From Gammaproteobacteria bacterium (GTDB lineage: Bacteria; Pseudomonadota; Gammaproteobacteria; SZUA-229), in assembly GCA_029881795.1 (NCBI GenBank), contig JAOULX010000019.1, positions 1 to 53,048 on the forward strand: 53,048 bases of DNA. Direction: 5' to 3'. The notes under the pieces were generated by a model. That model saw only the letters and a list, made by a program, of their open reading frames with translations, had not been told where the DNA came from and did no database searches. Numbering within the stretch: the first letter of the stretch is position 1; the number at the start of each line of letters is the position of its first letter. Positions 34,268 through 43,835 of the stretch are shown here, piece by piece. Both the position numbers and the translations under genes were made by a program.

Positions 34268-35064
34268 CGTCTATTTTTTCTAAAGTCTTCGCCAATACAG
34301 CCATTATCAAAGCTATTCGCTATAAATCCATCGTGCTGACATTGCTCACGCTAATCGTGGGCTTACTGCCAGCCAGTGTCTTTGCAGATGCCGGGCTCAC
34401 GGCCATCACGGTACAGGACACCGCAGCAGGTAAACAATACAGCGTAACATTACAAATACTGGCATTAATGACGGTCATGTCATTACTGCCTGCGATTTTG
34501 TTAACCATGACATCCTTCACCCGCATTATTATTGTTTTATCAATTTTAAGGCAGGCCTTGGGTACCGCACAGACTCCATCTAATCAAGTATTAATCGGGC
34601 TCTCACTATTTCTGACTTTTTTTATTATGTCGCCGGTATTTACCAAAGTGTATAACGAAGCCTACAGTCCTTATGTTGCAGAAAAAATCTCAGCCGATGC
34701 GGCTATTGAAAAACTTAAACAGCCATTCCATGATTTTATGATGGCGCAAACTCGCGAAGATGATATTGCACTGTTTGCCCGAATAGCAGATCACGGCACG
34801 ATTGATTCACCCGAAAGCGTGCCATTTTCTTTATTACTGCCGGCTTTTTTAACCAGTGAATTAAAGACCGCTTTTCAGATCGGTTTTATGTTGTTTATTC
34901 CTTTTTTAATCATTGATCTGGTGGTCGCATCAGTATTAATGGCGATGGGTATGATGATGTTGTCACCACTGATTATTTCATTACCTTTCAAACTGATGTT
35001 ATTTGTATTAATTGATGGCTGGGCCCTGATTACAGGTACGCTGGCCATGAGTTTTGTCACTTGA
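34264..35064 (+). CDS. fliP: Flagellar export gate protein FliP
   Basis: The 266-residue protein has a cleavable signal (ends VFADA) typical of FliP. Hydrophobic segments with [51 protein letters not shown] and [40 protein letters not shown]-type motifs are characteristic of the FliP/SctR family. Five FliP subunits form the core of the FliPQR export channel. It overlaps fliO by 4 bp. A 131-bp gap with a sigma-54 site follows. Confidence 0.97.
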   Translation: MTSIFSKVFANTAIIKAIRYKSIVLTLLTLIVGLLPASVFADAGLTAITVQDTAAGKQYSVTLQILALMTVMSLLPAILLTMTSFTRIIIVLSILRQALGTAQTPSNQVLIGLSLFLTFFIMSPVFTKVYNEAYSPYVAEKISADAAIEKLKQPFHDFMMAQTREDDIALFARIADHGTIDSPESVPFSLLLPAFLTSELKTAFQIGFMLFIPFLIIDLVVASVLMAMGMMMLSPLIISLPFKLMLFVLIDGWALITGTLAMSFVT

Positions 35065-35125
35065 GTTTCTTCTAAAAGCCGCTGCATCAGGCTTCTTTAA
35101 TAAAATACCTCGACCTTGTGTAAAT

Positions 35126-35141
35126 AGGCACGGTTAATGCA
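35126..35141 (+). promoter_or_regulatory. Sigma-54 promoter between fliP and fliQ
   Basis: AGGCACGGTTAATGCA matches the consensus TGGCACG-N4-TTGCA at all but two bases. Invariant GG (35127-35128) and GC (35139-35140) are 10 bp apart. It lies inside the 131-bp gap that interrupts an otherwise tightly packed operon, with about 45 nt from the expected start point to the fliQ ATG. Confidence 0.7.
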
Positions 35142-35195
35142 GTTAGTGTATTACGTGTTACATTTTGTCAAAAATTTGTCGTTGAGGAACATTGC

Positions 35196-35465
35196 ATGAA
35201 TCAGGATACCGTCATGATGCTGGCTAGCCAGACATTATGGATGACCATATTGCTGGCTGCACCGATGCTGTTATCAGCGCTGGCTGTTGGTTTAATTGTG
35301 GGTATGTTTCAGGCGGCAACGCAGATTAATGAAATGACCTTAAGTTTTATTCCCAAGCTCGGCATTCTGGTTATCGCGTTATTTGTATTTGGACCGTGGA
35401 TGCTGCGTAATATTGTCGACTTCACGACCCGCCTGATCACCAACATTCCTTCCATGCTGGGTTAA
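35196..35465 (+). CDS. fliQ: Flagellar export gate protein FliQ
   Basis: The 89-residue protein has two long membrane helices: LWMTILLAAPMLLSALAVGLIVGMFQAATQINEMTLSFIPKLGILVIALFVFGPWMLRNIVDF-type FliQ sequence, with the conserved Q-A-x-T-Q-I-x-E-x-T-L-x-F-x-P-K loop. Four copies surround the FliP-FliR core of the export channel. A GAGGAAC ribosome-binding site lies 9 bp before the ATG. First gene of the second half of the export operon. Confidence 0.97.
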   Translation: MNQDTVMMLASQTLWMTILLAAPMLLSALAVGLIVGMFQAATQINEMTLSFIPKLGILVIALFVFGPWMLRNIVDFTTRLITNIPSMLG

Positions 35466-35477
35466 ACGGCATATCCC

Positions 35478-36260
35478 GTGACTATTAACCTGCAACAGAT
35501 TAACGAGATTATTACCAGTGCCTACTGGCCATTTGTGCGTATCAGCGCAATGCTGATGGTAGCGCCTATCTATGCTGCATCGTCGTTTCCTGTGCGTATC
35601 AGAGTGGTCTTAGCTGTGCTGGTAACCGTCGCGTTATATCCTGTGATTGAGCCGGTGAAAGGGGTTGATCCTATTTCTTTGCAAGGACTGTTAATCCTCG
35701 GACAGCAGGTCATTATTGGCGCGGCAATGGGCTTCTTCTTACAGATGGCATTTCAATTATTGGTTATCGCAGGCGAAGCCATTGCGATGGCTATGGGACT
35801 GGGTTTTGCCCGTATGATGGACCCGCAAAACGGTGTGCAGGTACCGGTAGTGGCACAATATTTCATCATTATTGCGACCTTATTATTTCTATCAATGAAT
35901 GGTCACTTATTGTTATTGCAAATGGTGATTCAAAGTTTTGAAATTTTACCGGTAGCGGAAACTGGTATGACTCGGGATGGTATCTGGCAGGTAGTAGCCT
36001 GGGGCAGTCAGATGTTTGTCGGCGCGATTCTGGTCGCGATACCGGCAGTAACGGCCTTACTGATGTCGAATATTGCCATGGGTGTGATTACCCGGGCAGC
36101 GCCACAGCTAAATATATTTGCAGTTGGTTTTCCATTGATGTTACTGCTGGGTTTTATTTTATTAATGCTGACCTTACCAAGCATGCTGCCGCAGTTTTCA
36201 AACCAGATTATGCACGCGTTTGATGCGGCGCATCAGGCCATTAGTGCGGGGGCGAAGTAA
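35478..36260 (+). CDS. fliR: Flagellar export gate protein FliR
   Basis: A 260-residue polytopic protein starting with GTG. Its features are FVRISAMLMVAPIYAASSFPVRIRVVLAVLVTVALYP near the start, AGEAIAMAMGLGFARMMDPQNGVQVPVVAQ in the middle and ITRAAPQLNIFAVGFPLMLLLGFILL near the end, all FliR/SctT signatures. FliR closes the FliP5Q4R1 export gate. The start codon is 12 bp downstream of fliQ, and the stop overlaps the flhB ATG by one base (TAATG). Confidence 0.96.
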   Translation: MTINLQQINEIITSAYWPFVRISAMLMVAPIYAASSFPVRIRVVLAVLVTVALYPVIEPVKGVDPISLQGLLILGQQVIIGAAMGFFLQMAFQLLVIAGEAIAMAMGLGFARMMDPQNGVQVPVVAQYFIIIATLLFLSMNGHLLLLQMVIQSFEILPVAETGMTRDGIWQVVAWGSQMFVGAILVAIPAVTALLMSNIAMGVITRAAPQLNIFAVGFPLMLLLGFILLMLTLPSMLPQFSNQIMHAFDAAHQAISAGAK

Positions 36261-37426
36261 TGGCTGAAGAGAGCGGTCAGGAACGGACCGAAGAACCCAC
36301 CCCCAAACGCCAGGCCGACTCGAAAAAGAAAGGCCAGATTGCGCGCTCGCGCGATTTTAACACCATGGCGATTGTGGCGCTGGCAGCAGCGGCATTGTTG
36401 ATCATGGGGAGTATGTTTACCGATGGCTTAACAAAGCTAATGATTAAAGGGCTGACGCCTTCAAGAGCTGAAATTTTTGATCCGATAATGATTGTAACGC
36501 GGTTTCTTGACAGTGTTATTGATGCCTTAATTATCATTTTGCCTTTTCTGGTAATCATGTTTATAGCAGCCTTAGTGGCACCTATTCTGGTTGGAGGGTG
36601 GGCTTTTAGCTGGGAGTCATTACAACCAAAATTTAGCAAGCTCAATCCAATCAGCGGCATCAAAAAGATGTTCTCGATGAAAAGTTTGGTTGAGCTGGTT
36701 AAAACCATGGCCAAGTTTTTTCTGGTGACGGCGGTTTCGATTATTGTTTTGTGGTCACAGGCCGATAGCTTTTTGAAGCTGGGTAGTCAGTCTGTTGAAG
36801 CGGCAATGGCGCACGCCGGAGAGTTATTTGGCTGGGGATTTTTAATGCTAAGTATAGCGTTAATGATTATTGCAGCGATTGATGTGCCGTTTCAGGTCTG
36901 GGACCACATGCGGCAAATGCGGATGACACTACAGGAAGTCAAAGACGAGATGAAAGACTCGGAAGGGCGGCCTGAAGTAAAAGGCAAAATCAGGCAATTA
37001 CAGCGTGAGATGTCAGAGCGCAGGATGCTGGAAGATGTGCCGCAAGCGGATGTGGTTATTACCAATCCGGAACATTTTGCGGTTGCCCTGAAATACGATC
37101 AAATTAGCGGCAGGGCTCCGGTAGTGGTGGCTAAAGGTGCTGACCTGATTGCTGCCAGTATTCGAAAAGTGGCTGTACACAATAATGTAACACTGGTTGA
37201 AGCACCACCACTGGCGCGTGCAGTATTTTACAAAACAGAGATTGGTGATGAGATTCCTGAGGCCTTATATCTGGCTGTGGCGCAGATACTGGCTTATGTG
37301 TTTCATCTGAAAACAGCCAAGAAAGAAGGCACTAAAGCCCCCGAGGTGCCAAAAACAACGTTACCCGATGAATATAAACAATTTACCGATGAATTTTTTG
37401 ACCCATCTAATGGTCGTCGACATTGA
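36260..37426 (+). CDS. flhB: Flagellar export switch protein FlhB
   Basis: The 388-residue protein begins with the conserved ERTEEPTPKRxxDSKKKGQIARSRDF helix, followed by four membrane helices (about residues 34-54, 90-112, 147-168 and 186-208). The cytoplasmic switch domain contains ITNPEHFAVALKYD. Autocleavage in Salmonella FlhB occurs between Asn269 and Pro270 of N-P-T-H; here the numbering is identical (N269-P270) but the Thr is Glu271. Cleavage lets FliK switch export from hook to filament substrates. A Ser/Lys/Pro-rich tail follows. flhA starts 13 bp downstream. Confidence 0.97.
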   Translation: MAEESGQERTEEPTPKRQADSKKKGQIARSRDFNTMAIVALAAAALLIMGSMFTDGLTKLMIKGLTPSRAEIFDPIMIVTRFLDSVIDALIIILPFLVIMFIAALVAPILVGGWAFSWESLQPKFSKLNPISGIKKMFSMKSLVELVKTMAKFFLVTAVSIIVLWSQADSFLKLGSQSVEAAMAHAGELFGWGFLMLSIALMIIAAIDVPFQVWDHMRQMRMTLQEVKDEMKDSEGRPEVKGKIRQLQREMSERRMLEDVPQADVVITNPEHFAVALKYDQISGRAPVVVAKGADLIAASIRKVAVHNNVTLVEAPPLARAVFYKTEIGDEIPEALYLAVAQILAYVFHLKTAKKEGTKAPEVPKTTLPDEYKQFTDEFFDPSNGRRH

Positions 37427-37439
37427 TCTGGAGTGAGTG

Positions 37440-39557
37440 ATGGAAGCCGTACTTAGAAATTTACAATATGCAGCGGATCGTGGTCTGGCAGCCCCGATAT
37501 TATTAATGGCCATGCTCTCAATGATGGTGCTGCCGATGCCAGCCATTGCGCTGGATATATTCTTTACATTTAATATCGGCTTGTCATTGGTGGTGCTGCT
37601 GGTGTGTGTGTATGCCGCTAGACCGCTCGACTTCGTAGTTTTTCCAACGGTTTTGTTGATCGCTACCTTATTGCGTTTATCGGTTAATGTGGCTTCAACC
37701 CGTGTGGTGTTATTGGAAGGCCATACCGGTACCGGTGCCGCCGGTAGTGTGATTGAAGCGTTTGGTGAATTTGTCATCGGTGGTAATTATGCGGTGGGTT
37801 TAGTGGTGTTTGCGATTCTCGTTATCATTAACTTTATCGTGGTGACTAAGGGTGCTGGCCGTGTCTCAGAGGTCAGTGCGCGATTTACACTGGATGCCAT
37901 GCCCGGAAAGCAGATGGCGATTGATGCCGATTTAAACTCCGGCTTGATTGATCAGGAAACGGCGCGTACTCGGCGTGAAGATGTCTCAGCCGAAGCTGAT
38001 TTTTACGGCTCAATGGACGGTGCCAGTAAATTTGTTAAAGGTGATGCAATTGCCGGTATATTAATCCTGTTTATCAATGTCGTAGGCGGTCTGGCCATCG
38101 GTATTGTACAGCACGATCTGTCGGCTAATGATGCGGTACAGTTTTATACCTTATTAACTATTGGTGATGGCCTGGTGGCGCAGATTCCGTCGCTGTTATT
38201 GTCATCGGCAACCGCCATTATCGTCACGCGTAACTCAAAAGCACGGGATTTGGGTCAGCAAGTCATCAGTCAGTTATTTGAAAATACCAAACCTTTGTGG
38301 GTTACAGCGGCTATTCTGGGCATATTAGGCGCAATACCAGGCATGCCGAATATGGCATTTTTATCACTGGCCTTGATGTCAGCCTTAACCGCGTATTATT
38401 TTGATCACCGAGTACCACGCGATGAAGCCCTCAGTGGTGAAGTGCTGGGAGCGTCTCAATCTCCGGCAGGGTCTGCTGAGCAGCCGGGTGAAACCAAAGA
38501 ACTGAGCTGGGACGATGTCAAACAGGTTGATTTAATTGGTCTGGAAGTCGGTTACGGTTTAATTCCGTTGGTTGATCGTAATCAGGATGGCATGTTGTTA
38601 AGCCGCATTAAAGGCGTCAGAAAAAAACTCTCACAGGATTTTGGTTTCCTGATTCAGCCTGTTCATATCAGAGATAATCTTGATTTAAGCCCCAATGCTT
38701 ATCGCATTACCTTGCTGGGTGTGCCGATTGGTGAATCTGAGATTCATCCGGAACGCGAGATGGCGATTAACCCCGGTACTGTTTACGGTGAACTGCAGGG
38801 TGTTAAAGGGATGGATCCTGCATTTGGGCTGGAAGCGGTCTGGATTGATGGCAATCAGCGTGATCATGCGCAGACTCTGGGCTACACCGTGGTTGATGCT
38901 GCGACCGTTGTTGCAACGCATTTAAGTCAGTTATTGCAAGAACATGCCTATGAATTAATTGGTTACGAAGAAGTGCAACAAATGCTGGATAAGCTGGCAG
39001 AAGGTTCGCCTAAGCTGGTAGAAGATCTGGTGCCGAAAACGCTGAGCCTAGGTACTATTGTAAAAGTCTTACAGAGCCTGTTAAAAGAGGCGGTACCGAT
39101 CCGGGATATGCGATCAATTGCCGAGACTTTGGCGGATAATGGTGTCAGAAGTCAGGATCCTGACGAATTGACGGCCTACGTGCGCGTCACACTGGGCCGT
39201 TCAATCATCCAGAACATCATTGGTGTAGAGGCTGAAATGCCTGTTATTACCCTAGAGCCACCTTTGGAACAATTATTGCTTGAATCAGTACAGAGTGCGT
39301 CAAATGGCGCGATGGGGATCGAGCCAGGGATGGCGGACAGGTTATTTAAATCGCTGGAGCAAGTCACGCAGCAACAGGAAATCAAAGGCGAGGCCTCGAT
39401 TTTGGTGGTTGCTCCGCCGATCCGGTCGTATCTGTCTAAGCTGGTTCGACACGCGATCAGAGGCTTGCATGTGATGGCCTATAACGAAATACCCGACAAT
39501 AAACAAATTAAAGTGGTGGCGACAGTGGGCAATAACACTGAAACCCTGGATGCTTGA
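37440..39557 (+). CDS. flhA: Flagellar export apparatus protein FlhA
   Basis: The 705-residue protein has seven to eight membrane helices in its first ~330 residues. The FHIPEP core is RVSEVSARFTLDAMPGKQMAIDADLNSGLIDQETAR, and ADFYGSMDGASKFVKGDAIAG follows. The large cytoplasmic domain has GLEAVWID, YTVVDAATVVATHL and the C-terminal VRHAIRGLHVMAYNEIP. FlhA forms the nonameric export ring that docks chaperone-substrate complexes. I place the start at the ATG 37440, because GGAG at 37430-37433 is well spaced for it and too close for the GTG immediately before. Confidence 0.98.
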   Translation: MEAVLRNLQYAADRGLAAPILLMAMLSMMVLPMPAIALDIFFTFNIGLSLVVLLVCVYAARPLDFVVFPTVLLIATLLRLSVNVASTRVVLLEGHTGTGAAGSVIEAFGEFVIGGNYAVGLVVFAILVIINFIVVTKGAGRVSEVSARFTLDAMPGKQMAIDADLNSGLIDQETARTRREDVSAEADFYGSMDGASKFVKGDAIAGILILFINVVGGLAIGIVQHDLSANDAVQFYTLLTIGDGLVAQIPSLLLSSATAIIVTRNSKARDLGQQVISQLFENTKPLWVTAAILGILGAIPGMPNMAFLSLALMSALTAYYFDHRVPRDEALSGEVLGASQSPAGSAEQPGETKELSWDDVKQVDLIGLEVGYGLIPLVDRNQDGMLLSRIKGVRKKLSQDFGFLIQPVHIRDNLDLSPNAYRITLLGVPIGESEIHPEREMAINPGTVYGELQGVKGMDPAFGLEAVWIDGNQRDHAQTLGYTVVDAATVVATHLSQLLQEHAYELIGYEEVQQMLDKLAEGSPKLVEDLVPKTLSLGTIVKVLQSLLKEAVPIRDMRSIAETLADNGVRSQDPDELTAYVRVTLGRSIIQNIIGVEAEMPVITLEPPLEQLLLESVQSASNGAMGIEPGMADRLFKSLEQVTQQQEIKGEASILVVAPPIRSYLSKLVRHAIRGLHVMAYNEIPDNKQIKVVATVGNNTETLDA

Positions 39558-39586
39558 TACAGTAGCCGGATAAAAAGAGATAAAAG

Positions 39587-41020
39587 ATGAGAGTAAAACG
39601 ATTTATAGCATCAGATATGAGAAACGCCATGCAGCAGGTTCGGGAGAGTCTGGGAGCAGAGGCCGTTATTTTATCAAACCGGATGGTGGATGAAGGGGTC
39701 GAAATACTGGCTTCTAATGACTATGACAATAAGGCGCACCTTGAATCGGCACCTAAAGAAAAAAAACGCGCTTACCGTACCTATGCTGAAATCCCGGATG
39801 AGCCTCGCAGGCCCGCATTTGCTGAAGATCGAGTCAGTTTCTCTGCTGCGATGCAGGCTGCGGCGCCGGAGGCTTCTGAGTCAGCGTTGCAGCAGCGTTT
39901 TCACGCAAGCCCAGCAATGCCTGATGAAACCGTATCAAATGACGCAATCAGATACCCCGCGCAGGACTTTGATACGCTTCAAAAAGTACCCGAAAAACGT
40001 CGAGAGAAAATCGATTATTCGCAGTTTATTGTTGATGATGAGGCGCCGACGCATTTGAATACACAGCCTCATATCTCAGCTCAGCAGCAACTTGAGACAG
40101 AGAGTCTGAAGCAGGAGTTAAAAGCTTTGCGGGCGATGATGGAAAGCCAGGTCAGCATGATGAGCTGGGAACATCAAAAAAAGCAAAATCCGACCACTAT
40201 TGGCTTGCTAAAACGATTTTCTGAACTAGGATTAACCGTAGATATATCAAAACAAGTGATTGATAAAGTTAATAATAATGATGTGCAGCAAGCATCTAAA
40301 CAGGCGATCAATAACTTGATTCAGGCAATCCCAGTCGCAACAGATGATATTTTAAGCCGTCAGGGTATAGTCGCTCTGGTCGGACCCACCGGTGTCGGTA
40401 AAACCACGACCATAGCCAAGCTTGCAGCGCGTTATGTGATGGCTAACGGTCAGGATAATATCGCTCTAGTTACTCTTGATAATTACCGCATAGGCGCACA
40501 GGAGCAGCTCTATAACTATTCAAGAATCTTAAGAATACCCGTGCATAACGCGAAAGACTCCAATGAATTGCATAAAGTTTTGCAAAATCTTTACGATAAA
40601 AAACTGGTTTTGATCGATACTGCGGGTATGAGTCAAAAGGATATGAGAATATGTGAGCAGTTTAACACCCTAAAACAGGGAGCGGATAATGTCCGCTCGT
40701 ACGTGGTTCTGGCAGCCAACTCACAGACCAGTGCGTTAGATGAAATTATCCGCAGCTTTAAACTGACAGAAATCAGTGGCTGTATCTTTACCAAGTTAGA
40801 TGAAACGGCCAGTCTTGGTGGTGCCATCAGTATGCTGATTCGGCACCAGTTACCACTGGCATATACCAGTGATGGACAGGCTGTACCGGAAGACTTACAA
40901 AACGCTTATGCCAGAGAACTGGTGGCAAGAGCATTGGATTTATTAAAAAAGAACCCAGAACAAATCGATGAAACTGATTTAGCGCTGGCTTTTAATCAAG
41001 GCAGGATTAATGCTCATTGA
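39587..41020 (+). CDS. flhF: SRP-type GTPase FlhF
   Basis: The 477-residue protein begins MRVKRFIASDMRNAMQQVRESLGAEAVILSNR, the conserved FlhF B-domain start. A long variable linker (about residues 48-190) follows, then a helical N domain and the GTPase G domain: P-loop GPTGVGKTT (266-274), LVTLDNYRIGAQEQL, LIDTAGMSQKD and FTKLDETASLGGA. FlhF marks the cell pole and directs assembly of polar flagella, which is strong evidence for polar flagellation here. It overlaps fleN by 11 bp. Confidence 0.97.
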   Translation: MRVKRFIASDMRNAMQQVRESLGAEAVILSNRMVDEGVEILASNDYDNKAHLESAPKEKKRAYRTYAEIPDEPRRPAFAEDRVSFSAAMQAAAPEASESALQQRFHASPAMPDETVSNDAIRYPAQDFDTLQKVPEKRREKIDYSQFIVDDEAPTHLNTQPHISAQQQLETESLKQELKALRAMMESQVSMMSWEHQKKQNPTTIGLLKRFSELGLTVDISKQVIDKVNNNDVQQASKQAINNLIQAIPVATDDILSRQGIVALVGPTGVGKTTTIAKLAARYVMANGQDNIALVTLDNYRIGAQEQLYNYSRILRIPVHNAKDSNELHKVLQNLYDKKLVLIDTAGMSQKDMRICEQFNTLKQGADNVRSYVVLAANSQTSALDEIIRSFKLTEISGCIFTKLDETASLGGAISMLIRHQLPLAYTSDGQAVPEDLQNAYARELVARALDLLKKNPEQIDETDLALAFNQGRINAH

Positions 41021-41888
41021 AAAAATGACTGATCAGGCCGCAGGTTTAAGACGAATGAACAACCCAAAACCCGTAAGAGTTATCGCAGTCGCCAGTGGTA
41101 AAGGTGGTGTAGGTAAAACCAATGTGTCGGTCAACTTGTCCCTGTCGCTGATAGCTGCTGGCAATAAGGTCATGCTACTAGACGCGGATTTGGGACTGGC
41201 GAATGTTGATCTGATGCTGGGTTTAAAAAGCCCATTTAACCTGTCCCATGTTATTAATGGCGAGCGAAAACTCGAAGATATTATCATTGAAGGTCCAGAC
41301 CAGTTAAAAATCATACCCGCTGCTTCCGGCACGCAGATGATGGCGGAGCTGAGCCAGCAGCAACACGCTGGAATGATTCGGGCATTCGGAGAACTTAATA
41401 CCGATCTGGATGTGCTGGTTATCGATAGTTCAGCCGGCATTAGTGACAGTGTGATCAGCTTTTGTAAAGCGGCGCATGAAGTGCTGGTCGTGGTTTGCGA
41501 TGAGCCGGCCTCTTTAACCGATGCCTACGCACTGATCAAAGTACTTAATCTGGACCATGGTATTCAGCGTTTTCAGATACTGGCAAACATGGTGCCCACT
41601 GAGCTGGAAGCGCGCCAACTGTTTAAAAAGCTCAATCACGTGGCCGGCTTGTATTTGGATGTGAATTTGAATATGGCCGGCTATATACCCTATGATGATA
41701 ATCTGAAAAAAGCCGTCAGAAAGCAAAAAGCGGTGTGTAAGTTATTCCCGTCAAGCCCGGCGTCCCGTGCATTTCTTGAGCTGGCTAAAACCATTAATCA
41801 CTGGCCTAAGCCGAATAAGGCCAGCGGACAGTTAGAGTTTTTTGTTGAACGATTAATTAAATATAGCGCTGCAGTCGAGGCTGAATGA
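41010..41888 (+). CDS. fleN: MinD-like flagellar number regulator FleN/FlhG
   Basis: The 292-residue protein has the deviant Walker A KGGVGKT (residues 31-37), LLDADLGLANVDLMLGL, IIPAASGTQMMAELS, LVIDSSAGISDSVISF and a C-terminal GQLEFFVERLI. All match Pseudomonas FleN. It opposes FlhF and the master regulator FleQ to limit flagella to one per pole. The ATG at 41010 has an AGG-containing site just upstream, while the next Met (41025) has none. The overlap with flhF indicates coupled translation. Confidence 0.96.
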   Translation: MLIEKMTDQAAGLRRMNNPKPVRVIAVASGKGGVGKTNVSVNLSLSLIAAGNKVMLLDADLGLANVDLMLGLKSPFNLSHVINGERKLEDIIIEGPDQLKIIPAASGTQMMAELSQQQHAGMIRAFGELNTDLDVLVIDSSAGISDSVISFCKAAHEVLVVVCDEPASLTDAYALIKVLNLDHGIQRFQILANMVPTELEARQLFKKLNHVAGLYLDVNLNMAGYIPYDDNLKKAVRKQKAVCKLFPSSPASRAFLELAKTINHWPKPNKASGQLEFFVERLIKYSAAVEAE

Positions 41889-41907
41889 ACAAACAGGGGT
41901 TGCACCG

Positions 41908-42627
41908 ATGTCGTCAGGTTGCGTAATGTACAAACAAATCCAACACGATGAACGCGATAAGCTGGTTACTGAACATGTGGTTCTGGTAAAGCGTATCGCT
42001 CACCATATTGGTAACCGCTTACCCAGCAATATACAAATCGATGATCTGATTCAGTCAGGCATGATTGGTTTACTGGAAGCGTCAAAAAACTATGACCCCA
42101 GTCAGGGCGCCAGTTTTGAAACCTACGCAGGTATCCGAATTCGCGGAGCCATTCTGGATGAAATACGAGGCACAGACTGGACTCCGCGTTCAGTTACCCG
42201 CAAGATTCGTGATGTGAGCCGAGCGGTTCACGAAGTAGAGAATATTCTGGGTCGTGATTCGACCAATAGTGAAGTGGCAGAGCATATGGGGCTGAGTGTG
42301 GATGAATACCACACCATTTTAAAAGACAGTATGACGGCTCGCTTATTCAGTCTTGAACAAGTTGAGGATGAGCACGGTATCAGCGGCCAGTCAAAAGTCA
42401 CCGAACCGCATAAAAAACTGGAAGAAAGCGACTTTAAACAGGCGCTAGCCAGTGAAATACAAAAATTACCCGAAAAGGAACAATTGATGATGTCGTTGTA
42501 CTATAACGACGAGTTAAATCTTAAGGAAATAGGTGCCGTATTGAATGTCAGTGAATCTCGAGTCAGTCAGATTCACGGACAGGCTTTAATAAGGTTGCGG
42601 AGTCGCTTACAATCTTGGGTAGGTTAG
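41908..42627 (+). CDS. fliA: Flagellar sigma factor FliA (sigma-28)
   Basis: The 239-residue protein shows sigma region 2 (LVKRIAHHIGNRLPSNIQIDDLIQSGMIGLLEA, FETYAGIRIRGAILDEIR), region 3 (DWTPRSVTRKIRDVS) and region 4 (LPEKEQLMMSLYYNDELNLKEIGAVLNVSESRVSQIHGQALIRLR). It transcribes late motility and chemotaxis genes and is held by FlgM until hook completion. An alternative start at 41926 (MYKQIQ) is possible; both have modest ribosome-binding sites. Confidence 0.97.
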   Translation: MSSGCVMYKQIQHDERDKLVTEHVVLVKRIAHHIGNRLPSNIQIDDLIQSGMIGLLEASKNYDPSQGASFETYAGIRIRGAILDEIRGTDWTPRSVTRKIRDVSRAVHEVENILGRDSTNSEVAEHMGLSVDEYHTILKDSMTARLFSLEQVEDEHGISGQSKVTEPHKKLEESDFKQALASEIQKLPEKEQLMMSLYYNDELNLKEIGAVLNVSESRVSQIHGQALIRLRSRLQSWVG

Positions 42628-42674
42628 CTATACTCTTGAAATTAACACAATTCTATTGAACTGGGGAGCTACAT

Positions 42675-43061
42675 TTGGACAAAAATATGAAAATACTCAT
42701 TGTGGATGATTTTTCTACAATGCGTCGAATCGTTAAAAACCTGCTTCGTGATCTGGGCTTTAATAATACGCAGGAAGCGGACGATGGTCAGACAGCATGG
42801 CCGATGCTGCAGAACGGCAATTTTGATTTTCTGGTCACCGACTGGAATATGCCAATCATGACAGGTATTGATTTACTAAAAAAAGTCCGCGCTGACGAAA
42901 AGCTGGCATCAATGCCTGTGCTATTGGTCACCGCAGAAGCAAAAAAGGAACAGATAGTTGAAGCCGCTCAGGCAGGTGTCAACGGTTATGTTGTCAAACC
43001 TTTTACTGCGATTACGTTGAAAGAAAAAATTGACAAGATTTTCGAGCGTATTGACGGCTAA
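42675..43061 (+). CDS. cheY: Chemotaxis response regulator CheY
   Basis: A 128-residue single receiver domain of the Pseudomonas/Vibrio polar-flagellar CheY type. The acidic pair is D11-D12, phosphoacceptor D56 in VTDWNMP, Thr86 in VTAEAK and Lys108 in VVKPF. CheY-P binds FliM to reverse rotation. I take the TTG at 42675 as start because GGGGAG (42663-42668) is correctly spaced for it and too far from the ATG at 42687. The 47-bp gap to fliA holds no clear promoter. Confidence 0.96.
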   Translation: MDKNMKILIVDDFSTMRRIVKNLLRDLGFNNTQEADDGQTAWPMLQNGNFDFLVTDWNMPIMTGIDLLKKVRADEKLASMPVLLVTAEAKKEQIVEAAQAGVNGYVVKPFTAITLKEKIDKIFERIDG

Positions 43062-43078
43062 TTGCACAAGGGTTTGAT

Positions 43079-43825
43079 ATGCAAAATTCGGGAATAGATA
43101 AAGAACAATTACTGTCAGCAAGTAAAAAACTGATCGAAAATCTGGAACAAGGTGATGATACAGATATCGATGGTATGCTTGATGAGATTGCATCTTATCG
43201 GGAAAACACCTTATTTCAGGAGCTGGGTAAATTAACGCGTGAGCTACACGATTCAATCAGGAACTTTCAGCTGGATGATCGCTTTAATGATATCGCAGAA
43301 AGTGAAATACCGGACGCTAAAGAGCGCCTGGAATATGTCATGACAATGACAGAGCAGTCAGCGGATAAAACACTGACGGCGGTTGAAGACAGCCAGCCTA
43401 AAATTGATGAGCTAAATGCCCAGTTTGATGATATGGAGCAACGCTGGTCTAGTTTTATAAACAAAGAATTAAGTGCTGATCAGTTCCGCCAGCTAGCTTC
43501 CGACCTGAGCGGCTTTCTGTCCCATTCAAAAATTATTACGACTCAGATCGGTTCTAATTTAAACACGGTCCTTATGGCTCAGGATTTTCAGGATTTAACA
43601 GGCCAGATTATTCGCCGTGTGATTACGCTGGTTGAAGACGTCGAAACGAATCTGGTTAATTTAATTCGTTTACAAGGCGAAGGTAGCAAACCTAAACCAA
43701 CCGAAAGTTCTGAAAAAAGTACAGCAGGTAAACTGGAAGGACCTCAGATTCCTGGAAAAGAAGCGGAAGACGTCATGAATAATCAGGACGATGTAGATGA
43801 CCTGTTAGCCAGTCTGGGGTTTTGA
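43079..43825 (+). CDS. cheZ: CheY-P phosphatase CheZ
   Basis: The 248-residue protein is long-helical, with the catalytic segment MAQDFQDLTGQIIRRV; D172 and Q176 correspond to E. coli Asp143/Gln147. It ends in NNQDDVDDLLASLGF, the C-terminal peptide that docks on CheY. A Lys/Ser/Pro-rich linker lies between. CheZ shortens the CheY-P signal. It is 17 bp after cheY. The C-terminal peptide aligns with the FliM N-terminus and with the CheA linker repeats (see findings). Confidence 0.96.
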   Translation: MQNSGIDKEQLLSASKKLIENLEQGDDTDIDGMLDEIASYRENTLFQELGKLTRELHDSIRNFQLDDRFNDIAESEIPDAKERLEYVMTMTEQSADKTLTAVEDSQPKIDELNAQFDDMEQRWSSFINKELSADQFRQLASDLSGFLSHSKIITTQIGSNLNTVLMAQDFQDLTGQIIRRVITLVEDVETNLVNLIRLQGEGSKPKPTESSEKSTAGKLEGPQIPGKEAEDVMNNQDDVDDLLASLGF

Positions 43826-43835
43826 GTATTAGTCT

